From Mycobacteriaceae bacterium (GTDB lineage Bacteria; Actinomycetota; Actinomycetes; Mycobacteriales; Mycobacteriaceae), in assembly GCA_013362555.1 (NCBI GenBank), contig JABFVX010000363.1:1-18026 (forward strand): a stretch of DNA of 18,026 bases. Direction: 5' to 3'. Made by a program: the position numbers and the translations under genes. The notes below the pieces were generated by a model that had not been told where the DNA came from, searched no databases, and saw nothing but the letters and a program-made list of their open reading frames with translations. This document shows, piece by piece, positions 1 to 7,193 of the stretch (the stretch's first letter is position 1; the number at the start of each line of letters is the position of its first letter).

Positions 1-1762
1 CGTAGTCAACATGACCCCGTACACCAAGCTCGCCTCGGCGATGGCCGACCTGGCCATGTCGATTCCGGGACTGTCGGAACCGGTGCTGCAGTTCTTCCGC
101 AACATCGACTTCACCGGCACCCCGCTGTCCGGCCTGACCGACCTGACCAAGGCGGTCGGCGGCGGCGAGATGCGCAACTTCGCCGTCGACCGCCAGCTCG
201 TCCGCGGCGGATACACCCAGGTTGTGGTGGACGTGCGCGGCACCGGCTTCTCGCAGGGCACGTGGCAGGTGTTTCAACGCCGCGAGCAGCAGGACACCGT
301 CGAGACCATCGACTGGGCCGCGCACCAGCCTTGGTCGAACGGCCGCATCGGCATGAACGGCCTGTCGTACTCGGGCATCAATCAGATGCAGGCAGCGGAG
401 AAGAACCCCGCCGCGCTGAAGGCGATCTTCCCGGTGGTGCCGGGCAGCGACATCGCGCAGGACATCATCGCGCCCGGCGGCGGCGTCGGGTTCAACTTCC
501 TGCCGCTGTGGCTGGCCGCGGTCAACGGCACGAAGTTCATCCCGGATCTCGCCTCCGCGCTGCGTGGCCAGTTCGACATGAAGTGGCTGGCCGACCGGGC
601 CGCGGACCCCTTCACGTTCATCGACATCTTCCTCAACGCCTTCGCCAGTCTGAAGATCTCCGATCTGAGCCCGCACACCCAAGAACTGCTCAGTCGCTCC
701 AGCCCGATGCGCACGGACCTGATGGGCAACCCGGCCAAGGTGCGGGTTCCGACCTTCGTCGTCGGCGGCTGGCACGACCTGTTCACCAACTCCGAGTCGA
801 AGATCTACACCGCGATGCCGCTGCCGCCCGGCCGGAAGCAGCTGCTGATGGGCAACACGTACCACGTCAGCTCCGGCAGCGAATCCGGCAAGCCCGGCCT
901 GCCGCCGCGGCTGGACGTGCTGCAGCGGGCCTGGTTCGACAAGTGGCTCAAGGGCATCGACAACGGCATCGACCGCTACGGCCCGGTCACCCTGCGCCAG
1001 CAGGGCGGCGGCTGGATCACCAGCGGAGCGTTCACCGAGCAGGGCACGCAGTACCGGCGGATGTACATGTCGGCGGCCCGCAGCGGCACCTCGGCGATCA
1101 ATGCGCACGACGGCTCGCTGGTCCCCGCGCCCACGCCGGACCGCACCAGCCTGACCGTTGCTCCCGGCCTGGCGAGCATCTGCTCCAACGACGCCGCGCA
1201 GGGCACCGCGGGCGTGCTGCACATCATCAACGCGTGCGGCAGCGACTCGCGCATCCAGGAGACGGCGGGCCTGACGTTCACGAGCGCGCCGGTGAACGCA
1301 CCGACCAGCATTTCCGGCCCGATCAACGTGCACCTGACCACGGTGCAGGACGCGCCGGACGGCTTCTGGACGGTGACGGTGAACGACGTTGCGCCGGACG
1401 GCAACTCCAGTGTCGTCGGTTCGGGTCAGCTGATGGCCTCGCTGCGCCGGATCAACGACGCGCGCAGCACCCGCTCGGCCAACGGCGACTACATCGACGC
1501 CCAGCCATATCTGTCACTGGACCAGCGGCAGCCTGCGGTCCCGGGCCAGGCGACCACGCTCGACATCTCGGTGCCCGGCACCAGCGCCGTGCTCCAGCCC
1601 GGCCACCGGCTGCGGGTCGACGTGTACGCGGGCACCTTCCCGAAGAGCCTGCCGCCCATGCCGCTGCTGGTCGACTCCGGCCTGCGCCCGCAGCACCTCG
1701 TGCTCGACCCGGCTCGCCCGAGCTACGTCAACATCGGGCTCAAGGGCAACCCCGGCTGGTAG
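1..1762 (+). CDS. CocE/NonD family serine hydrolase (5' end outside window)
   Basis: Alpha/beta hydrolase of the CocE/NonD (X-Pro dipeptidyl-peptidase S15-like) family, which cleaves ester or amide bonds; the substrate cannot be told. The reading frame is open to the first base. The first visible residues (VVN, then MTPYTKLAS) match the interior strand where this family normally reads 'P-V-hydrophobic-TPY', so the ATG at 11 is not the real start and the N-terminal part, including any signal peptide, is missing. Numbering from that Met, the nucleophile motif GLSYSG has Ser119, the acid is probably Asp256 in GGWHD, and the base probably His285 in GNTYHVS. The C-terminal third (from about residue 390) is the beta-rich jelly-roll region, with the typical VPGQATTLDISV and LQPGHRLRVDV stretches. 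The stop is TAG at 1760-1762. It converges on the acyltransferase gene across two structured repeats. Family assignment is firm; substrate and location are unknown. Confidence 0.88.
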   Translation, partial: VVNMTPYTKLASAMADLAMSIPGLSEPVLQFFRNIDFTGTPLSGLTDLTKAVGGGEMRNFAVDRQLVRGGYTQVVVDVRGTGFSQGTWQVFQRREQQDTVETIDWAAHQPWSNGRIGMNGLSYSGINQMQAAEKNPAALKAIFPVVPGSDIAQDIIAPGGGVGFNFLPLWLAAVNGTKFIPDLASALRGQFDMKWLADRAADPFTFIDIFLNAFASLKISDLSPHTQELLSRSSPMRTDLMGNPAKVRVPTFVVGGWHDLFTNSESKIYTAMPLPPGRKQLLMGNTYHVSSGSESGKPGLPPRLDVLQRAWFDKWLKGIDNGIDRYGPVTLRQQGGGWITSGAFTEQGTQYRRMYMSAARSGTSAINAHDGSLVPAPTPDRTSLTVAPGLASICSNDAAQGTAGVLHIINACGSDSRIQETAGLTFTSAPVNAPTSISGPINVHLTTVQDAPDGFWTVTVNDVAPDGNSSVVGSGQLMASLRRINDARSTRSANGDYIDAQPYLSLDQRQPAVPGQATTLDISVPGTSAVLQPGHRLRVDVYAGTFPKSLPPMPLLVDSGLRPQHLVLDPARPSYVNIGLKGNPGW

Positions 1763-1777
1763 CCACCTCCAGAACAA

Positions 1778-1834
1778 ACCTCCAGAATGACCCGTGAAGT
1801 GCGCTGGGTGCACGTCCTGGGTCATTCTGGAGGT
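1778..1834 (+). repeat. Structured intergenic repeat, copy A (hairpin between convergent genes)
   Basis: Perfect 16-bp inverted arms at 1778-1793 (ACCTCCAGAATGACCC) and 1819-1834 flank 25 bases that hold a second, inner stem (GTGCGC / GTGCAC around a TGG loop, 1799-1813). It sits 15 bases after the hydrolase stop and before the convergent acyltransferase stop, so it can serve as a bidirectional, U-tract-free terminator (inference). A related 57-bp copy lies at 7194-7250 in inverse orientation, with 47 of 57 bases identical. Confidence 0.8.
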
Positions 1835-1849
1835 CTTCAACCCAACTAC

Positions 1850-1893
1850 AATGACCCGTGAGGGGGCGCGCCCGCCGCACTCCGTGGGTCGTT
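1850..1893 (+). repeat. Structured intergenic repeat, copy B (diverged)
   Basis: Same outer frame as copy A: AATGACCC at 1850-1857 pairs with GGGTCGTT at 1886-1893 with one wobble. The interior differs and is centred on the perfect 10-bp palindrome GGGCGCGCCC (1864-1873). The CCGTGGGTCGTT end matches copy C at 7194-7250. It stands 15 bases after copy A, in tandem, and 7 bases before the acyltransferase stop codon. Confidence 0.6.
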
Positions 1894-1900
1894 CCGGACG

Positions 1901-2635
1901 TTAGCGGGTCTTGGTTCGGGCTTCGGCTTCCGCCGCGTCGAGGCGGTCGGCCTCCTCGCGGGTGGGGGCTGAGCCGCCGAGGCGGGCAGGCACCCAGTAG
2001 GCCCCGGGCTCGTGGACGTAGTCCTGTTGCACCTGGTGCAGCATGTCCTGCATGGCGGTTCGGACCCGCGCGGAGAGCTCGGCGGCGGGCTCGACGGGCG
2101 CGATCGGGGTGCCGACCGCGACCGAGACGGGGGTGTTGGTGCGGCCGAGCCGCTTCGGGAAGCCCTTGGTCCAGATCCGCTGCGCGCCCCAGACCACCAC
2201 GGGGATGATCGGCACCCCGGCCTCCAGCGCCATCCGAGCCGCGCCGCTCTTGAAGTCCTTGATCTCGAAGCTGCGGCTGATGGTCGCCTCCGGGTACACC
2301 CCGACCAGCTCCCCCGCTTTCAGCTTGGCCACCGCCTGCCGGAACGACTCCGCACCGTCCGCGCGGTCCACCGAGATGTGTCCCAGCGCCCGCATGATCG
2401 GTCCGGAGATCTTGTTGTCGAAGACTTCCCGCTTGGCCATGAACCGGACGTAGCGCTTGGTCTTGCGGGCAGGCAGCCCGGCATAGATGAAGTCGGTGTA
2501 GCCGGTGTGGTTCACCGCGATCACCGCGCCCCCCGCGGCCGGAATGTTCTCCGCCCCGGTCACGGTGAACTTCAAACCCTGCACCGCGAACATGGTCCGC
2601 GCGATCCCGATGACAGTGAAATACACAGGCTCCAC
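1901..2635 (-). CDS. 1-acyl-sn-glycerol-3-phosphate acyltransferase (PlsC-type)
   Basis: Membrane-associated acyltransferase of the PlsC/LPLAT family, expected to acylate lysophosphatidic acid or a related acceptor from an acyl donor at the inner face of the membrane. Motif I, NHTGYTD, gives the catalytic H43-x4-D48. The motif III equivalent is YPEATISRS (114-122), a variant of the usual PEGTRS. VPIIPVVVWG resembles the last conserved block. Length is 244 aa, normal for the family. The frame is open further upstream, but that extension runs into the divergent MBL-Rieske gene. The GTG at 2633-2635 gives the usual N-terminus (MEPVYFTVIGIARTMF) and lies 8 nt after a TATTCT box. M. tuberculosis carries Rv3814c-Rv3816c acyltransferases next to an Rv3818 homologue of the neighbour, so the pairing looks conserved. 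The acyl acceptor is not known. Confidence 0.88.
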   Translation of the reverse strand: MEPVYFTVIGIARTMFAVQGLKFTVTGAENIPAAGGAVIAVNHTGYTDFIYAGLPARKTKRYVRFMAKREVFDNKISGPIMRALGHISVDRADGAESFRQAVAKLKAGELVGVYPEATISRSFEIKDFKSGAARMALEAGVPIIPVVVWGAQRIWTKGFPKRLGRTNTPVSVAVGTPIAPVEPAAELSARVRTAMQDMLHQVQQDYVHEPGAYWVPARLGGSAPTREEADRLDAAEAEARTKTR

Positions 2636-2643
2636 GACAGCAA

Positions 2644-2649
2644 AGAATA
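2644..2649 (-). promoter_or_regulatory. -10 box for leaderless acyltransferase mRNA
   Basis: TATTCT on the minus strand fits the actinobacterial TANNNT -10 element. It ends 8 nt before the GTG at 2635, and there is no Shine-Dalgarno-like purine run between. No good -35 is seen. This spacing would start the transcript at or near the start codon. Confidence 0.45.
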
Positions 2650-2732
2650 GTCGATCCCGGTACTCCGAGTTCCAGCTGCCAGGCCCGCCAACCTCGAGGC
2701 TAGGCTGTGATGCGGCAAAAGGGAGGTAGCGC

Positions 2733-4262
2733 GTGCAGGTCACCAGCGTCGGACACGCCGGGTTCCACATCCAGACCAAAGCCGGGTCGATCCTGTGCGA
2801 CCCCTGGGTCAATCCCGCGTACTTCGGATCCTGGTTCCCCTTCCCGGACAATACCGGCCTGGACTGGGACACCCTGGGCAACTGCGACTATCTGTACGTC
2901 TCCCACCTGCACAAAGACCATTTCGACCCGGTCCACCTGGCAAAGCACGTCAACAAGGACGCCACCGTGCTGCTGCCGGACTATCCGGTGCCGGACCTGA
3001 AGCGGGAGCTGGAGCGGCTCGGCTTCACGAAGTTCTTCGAGACCGAAGATTCGGTCAAGCACCGGGTCGGCGAGCTCGACGTCATGATCGTGGCCTTGCG
3101 CGCCCCAGCGGACGGCCCGATCGGCGACTCCGGTCTGATCGTCTCCGACGGGGAGACCACCTGCTTCAACATGAACGACGCTCGCCCGGTCGACATGGAC
3201 GCCGTGCATGAAGCGTTCGGCGGCATCGACATTCACCTGCTGCAGTACTCCGGGGCCATCTGGTACCCGATGGTGTACGACATTCCGGCCCGCACGAAGA
3301 CGAACTTCGGCAAGCAGAAGCGCCAGCGCGGCATGGACCGGGCCCGCAGCTACGTCGAGCAGGTGAACGGCACGTGGGTGGTGCCGTCCGCGGGTCCGCC
3401 GGTGTTCCTCGATCCGGCGCTGCGCGCGCTCAACGACGACCACGGCGACGAGGGCAACATCTTTCCGGACCAGATGGTCTTCCTGGAGCAGATGCGGCTG
3501 CACGGCAAGGACAACGGACTGCTGATGATCCCCGGGTCCACCGCCGACCTGCGCGGCTCCGAGCTGCTGTCGCTCACCCACGCGACCGACCCGGCCGCGG
3601 TCTACGACGACAAGGCCGCCTACATCGAGGCCATGGCCCAGCGGCTGGCCCCGGTGCTGGCCGCCGAGAAGGCGAGTTGGGCGCCCGCGGCGGGAGCGCC
3701 GCTGCTGGAGCCGCTCACAGCCCTCTTCGAGCCGTTGATGCGGCAGAGCGACCTCATCTGCGACGGCATCGGCTACCCCGTCGGGCTTGTGCTCGGCGAC
3801 GAAACGGTCGTCCTGGACTTCCCGAACCGCACGGTCCGCCCGCCCGGCGACCGGGACGGCAAGTACCGCTACGGCTTCCGGATCGCTCCCGAGCTGGTGC
3901 GAACGGTGCTGCGCGACAACGAACCGGACTGGGTGAACACCATCTTCCTGTCCACCCGGTTCGAGGCGTGGCGCATCGGCGGCTACAACGAGTTCCTCTA
4001 CACCTTCTTCAAATGCCTGACAGACGAGCGCATCGCCTACGCCGACGGCTGGTTCGCCGAGGCCCACGACGACTCCGCGTCCACCGAGCTGGCGGGCTGG
4101 GAAGTCCAGCGCCGCTGTCCGCACCTGAAAGCGGACCTGTCCAAGTTCGGCGTCATCGAAGGCGAAAAGCTCACGTGCAACCTGCACGGCTGGCAGTGGG
4201 ACCTGCCCACCGGCCGCTGCCTGACCTCCAAGGGCCACCAGCTCCGCTCGAAACGGCTCTGA
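2733..4262 (+). CDS. Metallo-beta-lactamase-fold / Rieske [2Fe-2S] protein (Rv3818-like)
   Basis: A 509-aa protein joining an N-terminal UlaG-like metallo-beta-lactamase fold to a C-terminal Rieske domain. The MBL part shows SVGHAGFHIQT and the metal motif H58-L-H60-K-D62-H63 (SHLHKDHFD). The Rieske part has both cluster ligand pairs, C462-P-H464 and C482-N-L-H485, with normal spacing; WQWDLPTGRC follows. The same two domains occur in CMP-N-acetylneuraminate hydroxylase, where the Rieske is N-terminal, so the order here is reversed. A homologue of similar length is Rv3818 in M. tuberculosis. The start is GTG 2733, six bases after a strong Shine-Dalgarno GGGAGG (2721-2726). The middle region lacks an obvious further metal-ligand His, so hydrolase activity is uncertain. 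An oxygenase or hydroxylase role is possible; the substrate is unknown. Confidence 0.87.
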   Translation: MQVTSVGHAGFHIQTKAGSILCDPWVNPAYFGSWFPFPDNTGLDWDTLGNCDYLYVSHLHKDHFDPVHLAKHVNKDATVLLPDYPVPDLKRELERLGFTKFFETEDSVKHRVGELDVMIVALRAPADGPIGDSGLIVSDGETTCFNMNDARPVDMDAVHEAFGGIDIHLLQYSGAIWYPMVYDIPARTKTNFGKQKRQRGMDRARSYVEQVNGTWVVPSAGPPVFLDPALRALNDDHGDEGNIFPDQMVFLEQMRLHGKDNGLLMIPGSTADLRGSELLSLTHATDPAAVYDDKAAYIEAMAQRLAPVLAAEKASWAPAAGAPLLEPLTALFEPLMRQSDLICDGIGYPVGLVLGDETVVLDFPNRTVRPPGDRDGKYRYGFRIAPELVRTVLRDNEPDWVNTIFLSTRFEAWRIGGYNEFLYTFFKCLTDERIAYADGWFAEAHDDSASTELAGWEVQRRCPHLKADLSKFGVIEGEKLTCNLHGWQWDLPTGRCLTSKGHQLRSKRL

Positions 4263-4270
4263 CGCCGCCG

Positions 4271-4338
4271 TCCTTACACCCGAAGCACGCATTCACACCC
4301 GCAGCTGCGGGTGTGAATGCGTGCTTCGGGTGTAAGGA
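4271..4338. terminator. Perfect 68-bp palindrome, probable bidirectional terminator
   Basis: Every base from 4271 to 4338 is complementary to its mirror position around the centre at 4304/4305 (GCAGCTGC): 34 bp per arm with no loop and no mismatch. It holds nested TACACCCGAA and TTCACACCCG blocks. It lies between two convergent stop codons (4262 plus, 4348 minus). There is no U-tract, as is common for actinobacterial terminators. The outer TACACCCGAA / TTCGGGTGT ends recur in the hairpin at 12424-12471. Confidence 0.8.
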
Positions 4339-4347
4339 TCGAGCCTG

Positions 4348-4986
4348 TCAGGCCTTGCCGCCCAGCACCTGCTGGACGATGTGGGTGGCCTGGTTCTGCC
4401 ACTGCGCGTAGGCCATCGGGAAGGCCGACTGCTGCGTGGTCTGGGCAGCCTCCCACAGCTGCGAGCTCTTGTAGTTCGGCACCGCCTTGACCATGGCGTC
4501 GAGGAACGCGTTGGTCGCGTACTTCGGGTTGACCAGCTGGTCCGGAGTGCCCCATCCGCACGACGGGCGCTGCTGGAACAAGCCGAGCGAGTCGTAGTCC
4601 ACGGCGATGTTCAGATTCTGCAACTTGGACTCCTGCAGCGCGGTGGCCACCGAGATGACCGCGGCGTACGGGTCCATTTTGCGCTCCTTGACCACGTTCA
4701 CGATGGTCTTGGCGTTCTGCCACTGGTCGGCGTCCATCGGGGCGAAGCTCTGCTCGCCCTGGACCCCCACGGGCTCCAGCTGCGCCTTGGTGATGGCCGC
4801 CGCGTGCCACGAGGTCGACGCGGCTTCGCCGGTGCCGTGCGAGCCGGTGGCGATTCCCACGGGCAGCGCTGCCACCAGGACGGCGGCGCCCGCGGCCATG
4901 ACCGCACTCTTCGGGTTCTTGCGGATGATCGGGGCCAGACTGGTCAGCCGGTCTTTAACCGGCCCAAAAGAACGGTTCGCGGTCAA
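4348..4986 (-). CDS. Membrane-anchored transglycosylase/lysozyme-like protein
   Basis: A 212-aa protein with a basic N-terminus, one hydrophobic segment (about 28-47, probably an uncleaved anchor or signal) and an extracytoplasmic domain. The segment AVISVATALQESKLQN has Glu119 where lytic transglycosylases of the SLT type place the catalytic acid. It is followed by YDSLGLFQQRPSCGWG (131-146), a typical lysozyme-fold block, and by NPKYATNAFLDAM. In related actinobacteria such proteins are often misnamed 'heavy metal transporter' or left hypothetical. It probably acts on peptidoglycan. The start is TTG at 4984-4986, 8 nt after GGAGG; no closer ATG or GTG fits. It is transcribed from its own promoter (5119-5147) with a leader of about 125 nt. 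Catalytic function is inferred, not shown. Confidence 0.72.
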   Translation of the reverse strand: MTANRSFGPVKDRLTSLAPIIRKNPKSAVMAAGAAVLVAALPVGIATGSHGTGEAASTSWHAAAITKAQLEPVGVQGEQSFAPMDADQWQNAKTIVNVVKERKMDPYAAVISVATALQESKLQNLNIAVDYDSLGLFQQRPSCGWGTPDQLVNPKYATNAFLDAMVKAVPNYKSSQLWEAAQTTQQSAFPMAYAQWQNQATHIVQQVLGGKA

Positions 4987-4997
4987 GTCAGATTCCT

Positions 4998-5087
4998 CCG
5001 ACCGCCACCACGACGATTAACGTGGTCCCCTAGCCCTGGATGGGGGAGTTTCCGAACCGCGGGCCGGGGTCTGGCGGTGACGGTCGG
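4998..5087 (-). promoter_or_regulatory. Structured 5' leader with RBS-reaching stem
   Basis: Within the leader of the transglycosylase-like gene, the arms at 5074-5087 and 4998-5011 can pair over 14 positions, two of them G-U. The second arm overlaps two bases of the GGAGG ribosome binding site (4995-4999). A local hairpin (5007-5012 with 5021-5026, ACCACG/CGTGGT) shares bases with that arm, so the two folds exclude each other. This is a geometry suited to translational control. It matches no riboswitch class I can name. Confidence 0.45.
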
Positions 5088-5118
5088 CGAGCTCGACTGG
5101 ATTCCAAGCTCGAAACAA

Positions 5119-5147
5119 ACCGTAGATCAGGGTTTGCGGGCTGTCCA
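5119..5147 (-). promoter_or_regulatory. Sigma-70-type promoter of the transglycosylase-like gene
   Basis: On the minus strand, -35 TGGACA (5142-5147, five of six to TTGACA) and -10 TACGGT (5119-5124, TANNNT) are separated by exactly 17 bases. Transcription would start near 5112, leaving a leader of about 125 nt before the TTG start. This is the only promoter in the window with both boxes near consensus. Confidence 0.6.
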
Positions 5148-5301
5148 CCAGTCGCGAAAATTCACTATGCCCGAAAGGCATGGTTCCCGGAACCGAACAC
5201 ACCCAGGTAGCGGCATGTTTTTCGAAAGCCGACCGACGGTCGGATAAGGATGTCGGATGTGTCCCGTGACACGTTTGAAACGTAAAAACCGGTACGAAAC
5301 G
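5148..5301. other. Palindrome-rich intergenic stretch, no gene seen
   Basis: This is the promoter-distal half of the 315-bp gap 4987-5301. It holds five short inverted repeats: 5167-5181 (ATGCC/GGCAT), 5182-5194 (GGTTCC-C-GGAACC), 5229-5243 (CCGACCG-A-CGGTCGG), 5259-5272 (GTGTC/GACAC) and 5271-5283 (ACGTTT-G-AAACGT). Some probably terminate the GGDEF-EAL transcript. Those with a single central base look more like dimeric-protein operators, and two end about 20 nt upstream of the -35 box. No convincing ORF or RNA gene is present. Confidence 0.5.
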
Positions 5302-7098
5302 CTAGCGCGGGGCAGGTGACTCGGCGCCCTCGTTGAGTTCGCTCAGCAGCTGCACGATGTCCGGAGAGTCCGAATAGTGATAGCCCTGAGCCAGCGCGAA
5401 ACCGAGGTCGGTGAGGACGGCGGCCTGGTGCTCGGCCTGCCCGCCCTCGGCCACGACTTCCATGTCCAGCGCCTTGCCCAGCGCCTTGATCACGCTGAGC
5501 AGCGGCGGCGCGGGGGAGTTGGACGTGAGGGCGGCGACGAAGGACTCGTCGACCTTGAGAATGTCGCCGGGCAACGCGGCCAGCCTGCTCAGGGACGAGT
5601 ATCCAGTGCCGAAGTCGTCGATCGCGACCTTCACGCCGTGGGCGCGCAGCCGGTTGAGATTGTCGATGGTGTTCTGGGATTCGGCGGACAATTCGCTCTC
5701 GGTCACCTCGAGGACGAGGCGGTCCGGCGGCCAGCCGGTCTGGGCCAGGATCTGCTCGACCCGGGCGGCGTAGTCCTCGGTGGCCAGTTCGCCGCCGCTG
5801 ACGTTCACGTTGAGGTCGAGGGCCAGGTCAGCGAAGGTGTCCATCAATCGGACCGCATCCTCGCAGGCTCGGCGCAGCACGGCCTGGTCGAGCGCGGCGA
5901 CCAAGTCGTAGTCGTCGGCGGCCCGGGCCAGGCCTTCCGGCGTGACCTCCGGGGCGGGTGCAGACCAGCGCAGCACGGCCTCCACTCCCACGGCCTTGCC
6001 GCCCGCCGACAGGCTCACCACCGGTTGGTACTGCACGTCCAGCCGGGTGTGGTCGATGGCCTCGGGCCGCTCCTCCTCGCCGCCCGCGCCCGCGGCCACC
6101 CGCCGGGCCGACTCGAGCATCGTGCGGTTGCGGCCTGCCTGCTTAGCCCGGTACAGCCCCACATCGGCCCGGCTGACGAGCAGGGACGCCGATTCGCCCG
6201 GCTGCCACGTGGTGACACCCGCCGAACAGCCGGTGGTGATCGCAGCCCGCATCCGGTCGGCGAGGCCCACCGCAGCCTGCTCGGTGGTGTTGGGCAGCAG
6301 AACGGCGAACACGTCGCCGCCGAACCGGGCCAGCGTCTGCTCCGGCGCCAGCAGCTGCAGCCAGGCGTCGGTGACCTGCTGCAGCACCACGTCGCCCGCA
6401 CGCTGCCCGAGGTGGTCGTTGATCTTGCCGAACCGGTCCAGGTCCACGAGCACCAGCGCGGGACGCTGATCCAGCCTGCCCGCGCGGGAGATCTCCACGT
6501 TCAGCAGGCGGTCGAACCCGCGCCGGTTCAACAGCCCGGTGAGCGCGTCGACGTCGGCGTCCGCGGCGAGCCTCGCCAGCACCGTCACCACGGCGCCGAC
6601 CACCATCGTCACGCCGGACGGGATGAGGCCGCTCCACCACGGCAGCTCCGCCCGCGAGCCGAGCGCGACCATGCAGCACACCACGGCCAGTCCGATGACC
6701 CCGACGGCGACCTGCCTGGCGAAGAAGAAGGCCGCGTCACAGGCGATGAAGACGAAGAAGGCCGAGAGCGTGGTCGTCGCGACTTCGTTCGGGAACCAGT
6801 GGATGGCGACAGTGACGAGCAGCGTCGCGAGCACCACCAAGGCCGGGTGGGCCCGGGTCGGGATCCGCTCGCCCAGCGCCAGCACCGCCATGCCGGCGAC
6901 CACCGCCACGAAGGCGGCCGCGACCACGACGGTGCGATTGCCGGGACCTTGCGGGGCGAGCGCGGTGATGGCCACGCCCAGCAGACCGCCCATGACGAAG
7001 AAGGCGCCGGTAGTCCGGGCCATCACATGGGCGGTGGCCAGCGCCGACGACGCGCGCGCTCGCGTGCGGGGATCTCCACGCTTCCCGATGCCTCGCAC
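5302..7098 (-). CDS. Membrane GGDEF-EAL protein with changed catalytic motifs
   Basis: A 598-aa cyclic-di-GMP family protein. Six hydrophobic segments (about 28-50, 55-77, 86-102, 108-126, 129-147, 155-176) precede a GGDEF domain (about 180-330) and an EAL domain (about 352-585). The GGDEF domain keeps DALTGLLNRRGF and LVDLDRFGKIND, but the signature is GGDVF (260-264): the fourth, metal-binding acidic residue is Val. No RxxD inhibitory site precedes it. The EAL domain keeps E373 (as EAV), N430/N432, E464, D494-D495 (DDFGTGYSSL), K515 and E551, while the usual AEGVE reads AEGGQ, so a conserved metal-ligand Glu is Gln554. Cyclase activity is therefore unlikely and phosphodiesterase activity doubtful; it may be a c-di-GMP receptor. 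The GTG start at 7096-7098 lies 6 nt after TAGTCT, while Met26 is an alternative start. Confidence 0.88.
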   Translation of the reverse strand: MRGIGKRGDPRTRARASSALATAHVMARTTGAFFVMGGLLGVAITALAPQGPGNRTVVVAAAFVAVVAGMAVLALGERIPTRAHPALVVLATLLVTVAIHWFPNEVATTTLSAFFVFIACDAAFFFARQVAVGVIGLAVVCCMVALGSRAELPWWSGLIPSGVTMVVGAVVTVLARLAADADVDALTGLLNRRGFDRLLNVEISRAGRLDQRPALVLVDLDRFGKINDHLGQRAGDVVLQQVTDAWLQLLAPEQTLARFGGDVFAVLLPNTTEQAAVGLADRMRAAITTGCSAGVTTWQPGESASLLVSRADVGLYRAKQAGRNRTMLESARRVAAGAGGEEERPEAIDHTRLDVQYQPVVSLSAGGKAVGVEAVLRWSAPAPEVTPEGLARAADDYDLVAALDQAVLRRACEDAVRLMDTFADLALDLNVNVSGGELATEDYAARVEQILAQTGWPPDRLVLEVTESELSAESQNTIDNLNRLRAHGVKVAIDDFGTGYSSLSRLAALPGDILKVDESFVAALTSNSPAPPLLSVIKALGKALDMEVVAEGGQAEHQAAVLTDLGFALAQGYHYSDSPDIVQLLSELNEGAESPAPR

Positions 7099-7104
7099 GC
7101 GTTC

Positions 7105-7110
7105 AGACTA
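7105..7110 (-). promoter_or_regulatory. -10 box for leaderless GGDEF-EAL mRNA
   Basis: TAGTCT on the minus strand ends 6 nt before the GTG at 7098, with no ribosome binding site between. The position fits a leaderless transcript. No -35 consensus is apparent. Confidence 0.45.
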
Positions 7111-7193
7111 GTCACATCGGCTGACCGGCGAGACGGAAACCCCCGCGCTGGTAGCCATATATTTCCCGGCACAAGGACTCTCGGGCCGACAAC

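Noticed and set aside
5100..5220. A c-di-AMP (ydaO-type) riboswitch before the transglycosylase-like gene: GGGAACC, then a hairpin, then GTGAAT on the minus strand.
   Set aside because: The closing stem and the conserved CAGCTAAC...GTAGGC end are absent, and a good promoter (5119-5147) lies inside the candidate, so it would mostly not be transcribed from it.
4381..5247. Long plus-strand open frame opposite the transglycosylase-like gene.
   Set aside because: Arg/Gly-rich composition typical of a shadow frame in GC-rich DNA; the opposite strand has clear domain motifs, a promoter and a ribosome binding site.
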